Positions 42,000-53,868 of a stretch of DNA of 64,000 nt are shown here, in pieces. Below the pieces are notes generated by a model that saw only the letters and a list, made by a program, of their open reading frames with translations, had not been told where the DNA came from and searched no databases. Made by a program: the position numbers and the translations under genes. The stretch's first letter is position 1. Each line of letters begins with the position of its first letter. Origin of the DNA: Biomphalaria glabrata (taxonomy: Eukaryota > Mollusca > Gastropoda > Planorbidae); assembly GCF_947242115.1 (NCBI RefSeq), contig NC_074716.1, forward strand, positions 46,992,213 to 47,056,212, read 5' to 3'.

Positions 42000-44900
42000 G
42001 TCTAGAGAAGAAACTATAACATATTGTCTATTCACAGACATTTTGTTCAGCTTTGGTAAGGCTGCTACAAAAACAGTGGCTGATACAGCAAGTAAAATAA
42101 AGCACACAGTTGAAGAGAAGGTTTGTTAAACAATTCTTTTTTTTTTTTTAAGTCTTCACATTTTTTTGTAAGGCTGCTTATTTTATTGGGTCAAAGCAAC
42201 ACGTCTTATAGTTGGTTAAAGTTTTTTTATATTGTCATATAACTCTTCTAATTAGCTCACCCCAAAGTACTTGGTTCTTCTGATTTCTCAACATTTGAAA
42301 GATCTTACTGTTTAATTTAATTCCAGCATTCTTCTTCTTTCTCATTTCACATGTCGGAGGTGTCAGATCAGTAATCCTTTATCTGAGATGAACCACGCAG
42401 TGGTTTCCAGATTAGGCAGTTCTTGTTCGGGCCTCTTGATATAGTAAGCAGCTTTGAAGGACATGGTCAGCATTCTCTGTTGATGCTCCACAATGGCAGG
42501 TTTTGCTCGTCCCGACTTTTAGCTTCCAGAACATATGTTGTCTCATTCTGTTTTTCTTGTAACTGGGATGTGAGCTGATCCAATTCTCATTTATTCTACA
42601 CTTATTATTTTCATCATTTCTTCTGGGTAGAGAGGGATTTTCCAGTCTTCAAAAGTTTTGAATTCAGTATACAGGTTTTCCATAATTATTTTAAATTTTA
42701 CAGTAACACTTTGTTCGTATATTTATTTGCTTTGTTTTCTTTGTCGAAATGTTTTTTGAATCTACATTTTGTTTAGACCATTCTTGGAGATTTCACCAGG
42801 GAACAAGACAAGTTTGTGGAGGAGAAAAAAGAAAAAGTGAAACAGCAAGAGGCTGCTCTAGCTCCATGGGTTGGATATGGAGATGAAGAAGTGCTGAAAA
42901 CTGAAATTTTAGCTTTGTCTCAGGTAGAATTATTCTAGAGTGAAAAACAAAATCAGTAAGTTCACTGAGCTTTGAAATAGGTTTTGTTGAGCTTTGAGTT
43001 CATTGAAAGTTCTGAAGAGTAGTGAAAGACAAAATTAAGTCAATTTAAAGCTGAAACTTTTGGCACATAACTAAATTTTAAAATATTTAAGACATCCAGG
43101 ATGCAAATAATTTCTATAAAATTAATTTAAATTTAGAACAACAAAATTTCACCATTTCAAAGAAATATACCAAGTTCATATCTAGTTATTAACTATGAAA
43201 TCAGGTCATATTGATGGTCCTAGCAAATTTTCTCATTCTTTGGAGTTTAAAAAAGCCAGACAAATGTTATTCAGATTCAGCTAGACAAATGTTATTTAGA
43301 TTCAGTCTCCTTTTTCAGATTACAATTTCTTCCTTTTTATGTCATGCCCTTAAAATTTTTCTGTTTGTTATTTTTAGGACAAGCGTAATTTTGTCAGGAA
43401 TCCACCTGCTGGTGTCCAGTTTCAGTTCGATTTTAGCAGTTCCTACCCAGTGGCCCTAGCAACTCTACAGGAAGATCCAAACCTAAGGAAAATGAGATTT
43501 GATCTTGTGCCTAAACAGTAAGAAAATCAAAAACAAATTCTCTGTTGTTTGCTGTTTAATTTATAAATAATTTAGTCACAATTGTTTTGAGCAAGTTGAT
43601 GATGTGTTATGGATTGTTTGTGTGTTGATTCTGATGCACCATTAACAATGAGTACAACAATGATGGATAAAGTGAGTGAGTTGAATTTTATTAAGAAATT
43701 ACTATTTCATCTTTCTACATACATATACATTGATGTCGAAAGCTGTGTAGATATTGTCAATAAAATTCACTTTCAAGTTTTATTTAAATTTGGCATTAAG
43801 AAATTAATGCACCTTCATCTTGTAGAGGGACTAGTTGTGTGGAGCTACAACCCATTGACCTTATATGTGTTAGTTTGTTTTACTTGTTTCGGATGCTCCT
43901 TCAAAATTGAAGATAATTACATCCCAGCCCAAATTCTTGCAGGGTGGCAGGGATGTGACAGGTAGGGATCAAACTTGGGACTTTTGTGATGATAGTCCAG
44001 AGTACACATGACACAGTTTATTATAATATCTCAACAAAGCAGTGACAGATCGGTTTATATACAGTAACTGACTGAAATGCACAGATGGATAACTTGTAAT
44101 TGAGTGTTTAAAAATGTCTTTAAACTCAGTTCAAATCTAGAAAAACAAATAATACATTTTAAAAAATTAAATGAAATTGAAATTAATGTTAATAATTACA
44201 AAAAAAGACTGAATGGTCATTAAAATGATAGACCCTTAGAACAATTGACTGAGTGTTTTAGGTGAGGGAATATACATAATTTTAAGTCTGAATTACTTGA
44301 AATGAAATGTTAAGTCCAACATACCTCAAATGAAACGTTAAGTCCCTGACTTACTTGAAATGTGACCTCTTTTTCTTTTGAATTTTTTGTTAAATAGACT
44401 TCTGAAAAAAATTTTTGCTGAACAGTCGAATAAGACAAATACGAAAATTAATTACTCAGAAAGACACAAAGATATAAGCACATTTCTTATTCTGCTGGGA
44501 CAAAGTCATACAATGCTTCTTCTTCCCGTTTGCACATGGAATGAGCTTCATGCATCAGCCAAAAAAAAACAATGACTTAGAAGAGTTCAAGTTTACATGC
44601 ACAACTATGATGAACACATGGATACACGTAGGTCAAGAGGCTAAGTGCACTTGAGCTTGAACTTGGCTAGGCTTGGCTACCTAGAAGGGGGCTCGAGGTT
44701 CGACACCCGACTCGGGCAGAGTTGTGTTTATTGAACTCCTAAAGGCAGCATGGAAAACCAACTCCTAGTTTCTCTCTGTATTATACTGACTACTCTCTCT
44801 TGATATACTGTGCATGACTTATATTAACCCAACCAGTTAGATCAACAAAAATGCAAAGGGGGTGAGAATTCTCTTAATAACATAATACTTTCCTGTTGGG

Positions 44901-46182
44901 AAATGCTTGTGGAGACATTTATGGTGACACTGACATTTCTTGTTGAATGCTGTCAATGTAAAAAAAATAAAAATTGAACAGTTTCGTTGTTACCTTTCTC
45001 ACAGAGTCAATGAAGAGACTTTCTGGAGGAACTACTTTTATAGAGTTTCTTTAATTAGACAGTCAAGTCAGCTGACTTCATCACTGGCTCAGCAGTCAGG
45101 TAAGAGAACTCTTATGTCTTCTTTTTGTTTCAGTTGAACCTACAGTATATATTAAGCAGTACTTGTAAGCCACCTGAGATGTACCTCCCAACTCATAACG
45201 GATTCTTTTATATATTTGCAAAAGCCTTTTTTAAAATGTTAATTTTATATTCTTAGAAACACTTCTCAAATACTATACTTTTTAAAACCCAAAACTGGCT
45301 TCCTGGTCATGCAGTATGTGCGTTGAATTGTCGTTTAGCCATCTCAATGGTCCTGGGTTCATAACCTGCCCGCTGCCATCCCCTCTCATCCTGTTGTAAG
45401 TTTGGACTAGGACAAAGATTATCTTCAACTCTTAAGGAAGATCTGAAAAATGCAAAAAATATTTTGCAGAACATACAGATGTTATTTAAAGATAATCTTC
45501 CAAATAAGTTATCCTACCATCATTAACAAAAAATCAGGTATTTTGTTTTATGAATAGAAATATTTCTTCTTATAAAAGTTATTTAGTGCTATAAATTCTG
45601 AGCTCACTCAAATGGGTACTAGAGATCAATAAGTGAAAAATATAAAATGGGTTGGTTTATCTGCTGGTCAAACAATACTCTCACAAACATGTCTGCATAA
45701 TAATGTTCAACTTGACCTATCATATGAACATCTTGGTCTGAACTAGACATGTACAGTTCTTTGTAAAGTATTTTACATGCTTTGGATGTTCCTTCGGACT
45801 TGAAAATCTACTTCCTAGCCCAAACCCTCCGCAGGAGGACGCTGGATTGCAGCGGGCAGGATATGAAGCATGGACCATTGAGATGACAGAATGATGGTCT
45901 AGCATGCATATCGCATGACCAGGCAACCATCTTGACTTAGGAGTTTGATTTTAAAGGCAGCCATCTTAACTTGGGAGTTTGATTTTAAAGGCAGCCATCT
46001 TAACTTGGGAGTGTAATGTTTATTAAATGTTTTTGTTTTTTTTTCCACTGCATGTGTGTATTGTACTTAAACATTTTGAAGTATGTGTGTGTGTACTTAA
46101 TGTTTTGGTGTACATGTGTGTGCTGCAGGTAAAAGTTCAAGCAGTAGTTCTCGTAGATCTTCTACCGGAAGTGAACATAAAG
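40263..46182 (+). CDS. SYAP1: Synapse-associated protein 1-like BSD-domain protein, exons 1-6 (3' end not found)
   Basis: Exons 40263-40545, 42038-42120, 42777-42923, 43378-43517, 45005-45099 and 46129-46182 join in phase and give 267 codons plus one base. The N-terminus [10 protein letters not shown] matches human MFRGLSSWLG. A Ser/Glu-rich acidic linker follows. Then come [17 protein letters not shown] (amphipathic SYAP1 segment), [22 protein letters not shown], and the BSD domain around residues 172-235 with [28 protein letters not shown] and the diagnostic [15 protein letters not shown]. Exon 6 is Ser-rich ([12 protein letters not shown]) and ends in phase 1 at a GTAAGA donor. Known role: SYAP1 promotes mTORC2-dependent Akt1 activation and is found in neurons; the Drosophila homologue is Sap47. 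The human C-terminal EFVSDAF region was not found before 64000. The remaining exons are either past the edge (an intron over 17 kb) or replaced by the short candidate end exon at 46771. Confidence 0.93.
41783..41872 (-). mobile_element. SINE family C (5' half)
   Basis: GGCTCAAACCAAGACTATTG and GATGACAGTCCATAGCAC in reverse orientation. In SYAP1 intron 1, just upstream of an (AT)35 tract. Confidence 0.55.
41927..41996 (+). repeat. (AT)35 microsatellite, 41 bp before SYAP1 exon 2
   Basis: Uninterrupted (AT)n of 70 bp ending 41 nt upstream of the exon 2 start at 42038. Confidence 0.95.
42328..42660 (-). mobile_element. 3' fragment of GAA-tailed LINE in SYAP1 intron 2
   Basis: On the minus strand it repeats the C-terminal block (NLPLW, CLIWK, SSQI) and ends GAGAAAGAAGAAGAATG. 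Same family as 25380-25592 and 31625-32265. Confidence 0.75.
43873..44008 (-). mobile_element. SINE family C
   Basis: TTGTTTCGGATGCTCCTTC, TTGAAGATAATTACATCCC and ATCAAACTTGGGACTTTTG, in reverse. In SYAP1 intron 4. Confidence 0.75.
44625..44780 (+). mobile_element. SINE family A (3'-truncated)
   Basis: GGTCAAGAGGCTAAGTGCAC, GAGGTTCGACACCCGACTCG and CCTAAAGGCAGCATGG. In SYAP1 intron 4. Confidence 0.85.
45298..45470 (+). mobile_element. SINE family C
   Basis: CTTCCTGGTCATGCAGTATG, GGTCCTGGGTTCATAACCTG, AGTTTGGACTAGGACAAAG. In SYAP1 intron 5. Confidence 0.8.
45765..45935 (-). mobile_element. SINE family C
   Basis: GGATGTTCCTTCGGACTTG, CTTCCTAGCCCAAACCC, TCGCATGACCAGGCAACC. In SYAP1 intron 5, facing the copy at 45298. 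Confidence 0.85.
45931..46012 (+). repeat. 34-bp tandem repeat, 2.4 units
   Basis: CTTAACTTGGGAGTTTGATT plus TTAAAGGCAGCCAT repeats at 45931, 45965 and 45999, ending about 117 bp before SYAP1 exon 6. Confidence 0.85.
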
Positions 46183-46770
46183 GTAAGATTCTGCGGCTCT
46201 AATTTTTTTATCTACCTAAACGGCATGGAACAAAATATTTATATGCTCTGCTTTTAATCAAATATAAGTCTAAACCTCTAATCAGTCTTTGCACAGTGAA
46301 ATATAAGTAACATTTTAATCGAATATCCATCTACTGATTAATGTTACATATGATTGGAATCTTTCTTTACAGACTAATATTACAGAATATTAACTTATGA
46401 TCAATATTTATTAGCGTTTTTTTAATTTTTAATTATTTTTTTTTATTTTATTTTAAAATATATTTTTTTTTTTACTTTGTTTTCTTGCTTAAGTGGATAC
46501 AGATTAATCTCATAACTATTTTAAGATTTAAGAAACCTATACTTACTTACTAACTATGCTATACTATGATTATGACCCTATTGATTGTCAAAACATGTTA
46601 TTCTCATTTTTATTTATTTTTTTTATTTTCTTGTTCCTTTTTATTATTATTATTTTTTGTTTTCACCAAATTAGACATCATAATGTGAAGAAGTTGTTTT
46701 AATTATAAATAATTGAAGGAAAAAAATTTTTTTTTAAAGTTTTAGTTTTGTTTGTTTTTTTTCGCTCTAG

Positions 46771-46880
46771 AAAAAGGGGAAAGCACTAATTCTGAATTTT
46801 TACAACTGTTCATTTCATGGGTTATATCCCTTTTGTCCCTTTCATTCTCATTGGCACTCTATTTCGACTTAGTAACTTGA
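46771..46880 (+). other. Candidate alternative last exon of SYAP1 encoding a hydrophobic tail
   Basis: After a strong polypyrimidine tract and AG (46769-46770), a phase-1 reading that continues exon 6 gives EKGESTNSEFLQ, then about 20 hydrophobic residues (LFISWVISLLSLSFSLALYF), DLVT and a TGA at 46878-46880. The phase fits exon 6. This would give a C-terminal membrane anchor that human SYAP1 lacks. It could equally be chance open intron sequence: hydrophobic residues are easily made by T-rich DNA. No polyadenylation signal lies close by; the nearest AATAAA is at 47101 inside a LINE tail. Confidence 0.25.
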
Positions 46881-47104
46881 ATGTAAACAACATAAATTTT
46901 AAATGAATAACGCACATAGACATTCTTACTGCAAGCATGTTTATCTCCCCCTTTACCCAAAACTGAACACTTTCTCCATCCCCTCATTTTTTTTTTTTTC
47001 ACTGTCTGTCATGCGCGACTTGCTTATAATTTGGGGCCTGATTTAATGGATGCTTGCGAAGCCCATGTTTTAATTTTTTTTTTATAATAATAATAATAAT
47101 AATA

Positions 47105-47452
47105 AAAAGGCTTGTCTTCGAGTCCGAAGATTAATTAGGAATGCGGTATTTCCCGTGGCTACGCAGCCCCAGCTGTCACCTACATATTTTGCCACATCCA
47201 GCACAGGCATAACCATTGTCCACCAGTGGTTGATTTAGATTTTCTTTTTGCCGTCTGCTACGTCTGTCCTCAGCAGCGGATTTTCTTTTGGTCTCTAATG
47301 TGTATCCTGCTGCCTTTGTAAGTAACCTTCGACTGTCTCGTTCTGAAGCTGCATGCAACCAGGTGCTCTCTTCTATGTCAGCTAAGGCTAGTTGGCGCCT
47401 AAGCTGGTCTTTAAAGCGTTTCCGTGGGGGAAGGGGGGGGGGCTCTGTTACG
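47105..47452 (-). mobile_element. LINE ORF2 C-terminal tail with zinc-finger motif (copy 2)
   Basis: Homologous to 20713-21143: [43 protein letters not shown] and YACAGCGKICR. The 3' end runs into an (ATT)n tail on the minus strand (47083-47104 on plus). Confidence 0.8.
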
Positions 47453-47576
47453 TCGACAATAACAACTTTTAATTAGATCATTTTATCAACATTTATTATA
47501 CATACATAGGAATGAATTCAAATGCATTAGGTGCCAGTGGGGTAATTAAAGTTACGTCAATCGTAAATTAAAGTAA

Positions 47577-47818
47577 AGTTCCCCTTTCAGACCTTGTGAT
47601 CTATGGGGCAGATGATGTTAAGGTCATGTGGCCAGCACAATGACCAACTGCCTTTCTTTTCCCAACTAAATCCAGGTACCCATTAGAGTAGGGTGGACTC
47701 AGAGGTGCTCTAAAAATCTCGAAATTCAAATTGTGAGTCTTCACTACTCTTCACCGAGATTCCAACCCAGGACCCCAGGTTTGGAAGCCAAGCGCTTAAC
47801 CACACCACCACCGTGCCC
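47577..47818 (-). mobile_element. SINE family B (near full length)
   Basis: CCCTTTCAGACCTTGTGATC, CATGTGGCCAGCACAATGAC, CCCATTAGAGTAGGGTGGAC and AAGCCAAGCGCTTAACCAC (A-box side). Confidence 0.85.
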
Positions 47819-47896
47819 CCTACGTCAATCAGAATGCTACACTAAATATGTTAACACTTTAAGTCCTACATCTTTAAAAGCCTGCGACAAGAGCCC

Positions 47897-47995
47897 TGAC
47901 TGATTGCGATATGCTAAATGTAAATTGTGGGGCCCCTGCCAGGCGCGGGGCCCAATTGGAGCAATTGGTCTAATCAGTCTAAAGCCGTCCCTGCC
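47897..47995 (-). mobile_element. Solitary MITE end, CAGGGACGGC type
   Basis: Read on the minus strand it begins CAGGGACGGCTTTAGACTGA and carries GGGCCCCGCGCC, resembling the CAGGGCCGG family. The other end is not seen. Confidence 0.4.
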
Positions 47996-49181
47996 GATAT
48001 GTCATACATTCCTCAATAAATGGGTGCCTTTTTTGACGGCTTGGTGTTTCCCCTTGGCGTCACTCCTGCGTTTGCCAAGTTTGTAAATGTGATTTCAAGT
48101 CAGCTGACATGTTGCTGACAGTTATTCCACTTGAGACCCCGTCACCAGTGTGAAGACTTTCTCCCAGTCCTGGAATAATAGATTAGTGCTTGCGTGACGT
48201 CACGTTTCGAAAACAAAAACCAACTACAAACGAAACTGGAAACTTGTAAACCAATCGGTTTCAGGGACTCTCTTCTTGGCCACACTTCAGTTTCTCACAG
48301 TGTGGTCGTTATGAGAAGAGGTCTTATTCCTACATTAGTACTACCATTATGCCACTGGGGAAAGCGCCACTGGGGATAGCGGCTGTTTAATTACAGGGCC
48401 AACACATTTCAGCTCTTCCCTCCCCCTCCCCCAACTTATTTGATCCATCTTGTGAACGTACCTCAAGATTTGACTCATGGCGTCTTCTCTACTCGCGAGC
48501 AGCCTCACGTGGGAGTGAAGGCGTTCGACTTGCCGCAATTCACGCTGAGGTCTGCCTCACTGCTAGCCGCCCTTGCCTGTTTAATAACTGCTATTTAATA
48601 ACAGGGGGAAACAATCATGTCATATTAAGTTCTAAAACAAGTCCATTCTACTCTCTAATTCTGTATGTAATGTTGACCTTCTTGTCTTCTGTTCTGCTCT
48701 GCGCCCTCTCGCCTCTCATCTCTTCATCAAAGCTTTTGGTACCGACACGTTCTCGCCCCCCCCCCCTCCTTCTTGCCTCGTTTCCCAAACCATTTGGATA
48801 TACATTTTTTTAAAGCTTTTGTTTTGTTACCGTGTTGACCTGACCTGGGTCACGGTGTCCTCGACACAGCGTCAACATAAAGAGAATTGATTTTGCGCTA
48901 ATACGTCTCTCTATTATGTCTGTGTCCTGGGGGGGGGGGGGGGGGACTAATAAAATATGGAGGTGAGTTACAGGCGGCGACATCTTTTTTTTTTTTAGCT
49001 GACCTTGAATTTGAATGAAAGGTCATACTTATATAAACCAAAAAAAAATAAATAATAAATTGATTAAATTAATCCACACAGCGGAATTTCATAGTATAGA
49101 AGCTTTTGAATAAGTAAATTATAAAAACTTGATACATTTGTTTTAGATTTCAAGGAGAAACTCGTTAGACTTTTTCTTTGT

Positions 49182-49264
49182 TGACATGTTTCGAATGTCC
49201 TTCACAATTATAGAGTGTTACATCCTAGACCAAACTTCCCGAAGAACTACAGAAGATGTTAGAT
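49182..49264 (-). mobile_element. SINE family C (3' fragment)
   Basis: ACATGTTTCGAATGTCC and CTAGACCAAACTTCCCG in reverse. Confidence 0.65.
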
Positions 49265-49772
49265 ACAAAAGCGTATGTGGGCAGGGGTGTGGGATGGGGG
49301 GGGGGAAGTAGTCCTGGTTTCCTTAGAGTCGAACTGAATGTATCACTACACTGTTAGTAGTTGAAACAAGTCGTGCACGTCTGAGTAACTTGTCACTTGG
49401 CTGATGACTTGGGCTTTAAGGGTTTTTGTGATCAATTTGTGGGCTGAATGCGGGTCGTGGGTTGGGAATCACTGCACTAGGATATCGTATCTTATTCCCC
49501 CGCTACAGTGAACTGCACGTGCATTGCCTAACTCAATACAGTAACGTTCAGTCAGTATCACGTGAACTAGACGTAAACACATACACACGCCACATGTGCA
49601 CACACATACTCACCACGTAAGCACACACACATACACTGCACGAGCTCACACAAACGCGCTAGCCAGGGACACATACGTTATACTGCAGTGATGATCAAAC
49701 TACGCCCCCCCCCCGGGTCGAATCGGGCCTGTGACGAGATGCTATACGCCCCCCCCCCCCCCGAAACTTCCG

Positions 49773-50028
49773 CCGCCCCCTCGAATCTTCAGCCGCCCCT
49801 CGAATCTTCAGCCGCTCCCTCGAATCTTCAGCCGCTCTCCTCGAATCTTCAGCCGCCCCTCGAAGCTTCCTCCGCCCCTCGAATCCTCCTCCGCCACTCG
49901 AATCTTCCTCCGCCACTCGAATCTTCCTCCGCCACTCGAATCTTCATCCTCCACTCGAATCTTCCTCCACCCTCCTCGAATCTTCCGATGCCTCCCTCGA
50001 ATCTTCCGACGCCCCTCGAATCTTCTGC
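49773..50028 (+). repeat. ~18-bp minisatellite (TCGAATCTTC CNCCGCC), about 14 units
   Basis: Imperfect units TCGAATCTTC(A/C)(G/T)CCGCC(A/C)C. Proline/serine-rich open frames in several phases are a by-product. Confidence 0.85.
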
Positions 50029-50679
50029 CTAAAGTGCACAATGAAGCAAGCGATGGGTTTCATGAGTTTCGACGACTTTTTTTTTGTTTCGATGCTGCCC
50101 ACGACACGGCGTATCTAAAATGTATCTGGCCGCCCCCCGTTCCAAAATATAAATGTTGGGCACCTCTCTGTCCCAGTGTCAGTGTGAGAGAGCAGGGGTA
50201 GGCAATCATTGATTCCACCTGAACATGCAATCTTTCGTTGAGTGGGCGAGCAGGTATTGACCTCAGGAATCTGTAACACTGAGTTCCACAGTACTGTAAA
50301 CACTGTAAAATCTGTACTGTAAACACTGTTATTGAAATGTTGTTTAAATAGAAACCAAAATACACATAAAGACGGGGCGAGTGGATCTCGCACTATTCGA
50401 AACTTCAATACAGTTTCTTCACAATAGGAAGACGGTTTACAAACTGCAATCTTTTTGGCAGATGTATGTTTTAAAAGAAGAGTATTCTGTTAAAGCCTAA
50501 AGGTGTAATGAATTGTAATGGCACTGTAAAATTATATTACCTGAAGTTATTAGGGATATAAGCACTCCACTGCCTTTATGACGCTTCCAATGACACGCAT
50601 CTTAAATAGCCTCTGACAGCCAGTTGAACTTCTGGCCTTCACATGTGGCTTAGATATTGGTCCCGGTTTAACTGTTATC

Positions 50680-50960
50680 ACTGACAAAGGAAGGGGCAAA
50701 GGCGAGCAGCTGGCGCCTTGACCAGTAAGCTTCTGGGCCGGAGGGGGCTTGTTATCCTTGACTGGCTACCCACCTAAAAGAGAAGGCTAGACCCAAACAT
50801 GGAAAAGGCTCGGAAGTCAACCCTGAGGAAGAATCAGGAGCCAGTAACTCTAAGGCAGCTTGCAGGACACAGTGATAGACCCTGGAACACCCTGCGACCC
50901 CACTGGTCCATAACTGTATCGAGTATCAGCCGCTCATTAGGCCACGTCAGCTGCTTGGTG
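50680..50960 (+). repeat. Dispersed repeat of unknown class (copy 2)
   Basis: Contains GGCTACCCACCTAAAAGAG, GGAAAAGGCTCGGAAGTCAA and CCCTGAGGAAGAATCAGGAG, matching the reverse complement of 24090-24485. Confidence 0.75.
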
Positions 50961-51339
50961 ACATAGTTCCGCCTATAGCAAATGCCCTTGTGCCATAGTT
51001 TGAATGAGGCTATAGAATGAATGACATATTTCTTCAAATGTTGGACATAATAACGCGTTGACCTTACTATAAAGTCTGGACAACCATTGAATAAAACGTT
51101 TAGATGTAGACGTTGTGACTAGATCTGAAAGCAGTCCCTTTAACTCACTACCCTCCCCTTCCTTGCAGAATATCTCCTTAACGCATCCCCCCCCCCCCAT
51201 TTATTCCACTGCCAGGACATCGCGTTTGAAGTACTCACATACAGTGACATATCAATCAAATGTGACAAGCAGACATTCCCGGCCATCTCTCGGAAGCGGC
51301 GGAATTTCACCCTGTAACCCCTACTTCCTTCCTACGATA

Positions 51340-51397
51340 TCTCTCCCGTCTCTCTCTTTTTCTTTCTCTCTCTCCCTCTCTCTCTTTCCCTCATGTC

Positions 51398-51425
<28 letters not shown>
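51340..51425 (+). repeat. (CT)n-rich microsatellite
   Basis: Imperfect pyrimidine-only CT/TCTC tract. Confidence 0.85.
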
Positions 51426-51428
<3 letters not shown>

Positions 51429-52108
51429 TATTCTATTTGCTAGTTCTCCTCTTGTATCTCAACGGAACGAGAAAGCTTAGCTGTTATTTTTTTGAATTGC
51501 CCCCCGTGTTATCCGGAGTGACCTCCAGTGGACCACTGAATGCACTGATCAGTCATGTCCTGCTGGGCTACCGGTGACATCGTTTTATCTGCCATCTGCA
51601 GGCAATGAAAGGAAGCGGTGGACGTCGCCAGTTGTTGCCCCCTCCCCCTCTCTTGCTTTCGTCTCCTGGGAGATCTATCTTGCTTTGTGTCTGGTATCTG
51701 GTAGTTTCAATCTTTAGCTCTTATCATTGCTGTATATATAACTGGTATGTTTTGAACTGTCTGAATGTTGGAAGGTCTAGACGTCTCTTGTCTTCTCTCT
51801 TTTGGGGTGGCTACATAAACCTTATTGATCTAATTATCTTTTTCAACTAATGCAATAATGATATAGTTGCGCTCTAACGTTGTCAGTGTCGAGAGTCATT
51901 AAAGTGAAATGAAATTCCACCTCGGTCTGTTTGTTAACATGTAATGGATGTGGCTTCAACATGGAAGATTATAACATCCTTATACAATTTTAAGTGTTGT
52001 AATAATCACTCTCTAGAATTGTCATTGGCGAGATTGGTTAATTGGAAATACAGATTCATTGTTGTCTCCCCTTAAGTGTCCTCTGGAAAATTGCCATAAG
52101 ATTTGTCA

Positions 52109-52175
52109 GTGGTTCCCAAAGGGGTCTATTTAGACCCCCCAGGGGTTTACGAGGACTTCCAAGGGGTATACCAAA
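52109..52175 (+). mobile_element. Solitary hAT-type terminus
   Basis: CAGTGGTTCCCAAAGGGGTC followed by short GGGGT(C/T)TA/TAGACCCC inverted blocks. No partner end identified. Confidence 0.35.
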
Positions 52176-52860
52176 TGTTCAGTAAGAAATCGCTTACATA
52201 CAGCATAAGGAAAATACAAATTCTTGGGATGTATTTAAAACTAACCGAATGGTTTAGCATGCTGCATTCGTCCATTTTTTTTTATACTGACATCTGCTTT
52301 CCATTCGATGTTTACAGTGTAATATTATTTTCATGATGTAAGCTCCATGAAATTCATATTTACACACACATTCACACACAGGTGCATTAAATAAGCATTT
52401 AAACATGTTGAAACTGGGTTTCTTTTTTTTTTTTTTTTAAATCGCCGGACATTTCAAACGCCTGTTTTAAGTCTACCCTGAAAATGTTAATTAAATTCTG
52501 TTATTATTGTTACTGTCATCTTTATGATGCTTCCACATTGTCGCCACATTACCAGCACTAGCCACAGACGTTCTTTGCTAATGTGTTCTGTTCTGTTCGG
52601 TGTTATGTAGCTCTCCTCTTGTCAGTACAGTGCTTCCCAAGCTGTGTTCCGCAGAGCCCTGGTTTTCCGCGAGGCCTGAATAGGTGATCCATGAACTACT
52701 CAGGCAGTGTTTCCCAAACTTTTGACATATGTGTACCCCATTTATAATTTTTGTACCGCAGAGAACCTCTCGCCCCCCTCCCTTTTCCCATGTACTTTTA
52801 TGACATTATGATGACAGATCATAGAATTCGGTTCCCTGGTTTCGTTTTAATGTTTGTTGC

Positions 52861-53868
52861 ATAATAATAATAATAATAATAATAATAATCTTTAGTATCC
52901 GTAAGGAAATTTGTCTTACAATTTGTGCATTACACCAAACAAAAAACATTATAACTATAAGAAACCAAAGTGTACATTCACACCAGACTCACTCATAGTT
53001 TACATGTGACAAAGTCTATACCAGATTGTTCTTATTTAATGATTTGATTGCCAGGGGAACAAAAGAGTGTTTGTGTCTGTTTGTCTTTGCTATCGGTGTC
53101 TTGTATCTCTTTTGTGATGGTAAAATCACAAAATCCTAACACAAAGGGTGATTCTTTATTTCGAGGATCTTGTTAGCTTTTTAATAGATGTTTGTCTCAA
53201 ACAACTGCTCAAATGGGGTTTGTTTTTTTCCAATGATTTTACCAGCAGCATTTAGGATTCTATAAAGTTTATTTTTATTTTTAATGCTCAGATTGCCATA
53301 CCAGGCAGTGATATTGAAACTTAAAATATTGCAGATGTGAGCGTGATAAAACATAACCAAGGCCTTTTCGGTAACATTAAACGAGGACAGTTTTCTTAGT
53401 AATCGTAATCTTTGCTGCCCTTTTTTGCTGATATAATCAGTATTTGCAGTTAAAGTTAGTTTATTGTCTAGGATAGTACCAAGGTATTTAAAGGTTTGCA
53501 CAATTTCAATAGTCTCTCCAGCTACAGAAACAATATCATTTTCCTTCTTGTCCCTATGAAAATCGATTATCATTTCTTTGGGTTTTTTTTTACATTTAAT
53601 AATAAAAAATTGTCTTTACAGTATTTTTCAATGTGTTCTATTTCTTTGAAATACTCATTTACGTCTGAGCTCTCTGAGAGCAGGACAAGAAGAGCCGCAT
53701 CATCAGCGAATTTTGTGAAGGGGCAACAAGAACTATCGGATTGAAAATCATTTGTGTACAAAATGAACCACAATGGCGCTGTCACAGCACCCTGGGGCGC
53801 CCCTGTGTTAACTATGCGTTCATTAGATATAACATTGTTTACCCTAACCCTCTGAGCTCTCTGGGTCA
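52861..53868 (-). mobile_element. CR1-like LINE fragment (RT palm and thumb) with (ATT)n tail
   Basis: The minus strand encodes GAPQGAVTAPLWFILYTNDF and the catalytic FADDAALL, then after a single frame change in an A-run (about 53584-53592) MIIDFHRDKKEND, FKYLGTILDNKLTL and FYHAHICNILSFNITAWYGN. The 3' end shows AAAGATTATTATTATT, a microsatellite tail. Endonuclease and upstream RT are absent. Confidence 0.85.

Noticed and set aside
41785-42129. 114-codon frame with a poly-Tyr/Ile run
   Set aside because: The run is translated (AT)n; only its last 28 codons are real (SYAP1 exon 2).
49688-50201. Proline/serine-rich open frames
   Set aside because: By-product of the ~18-bp TCGAATCTTC minisatellite and poly(C) runs.
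51602-51720. Alternative SYAP1 exon reading GNERKRWTSPVVAPS
   Set aside because: An AG and matching phase exist, but there is no family similarity and the stretch sits in repeat-rich DNA 5 kb away; weaker than the 46771 candidate.
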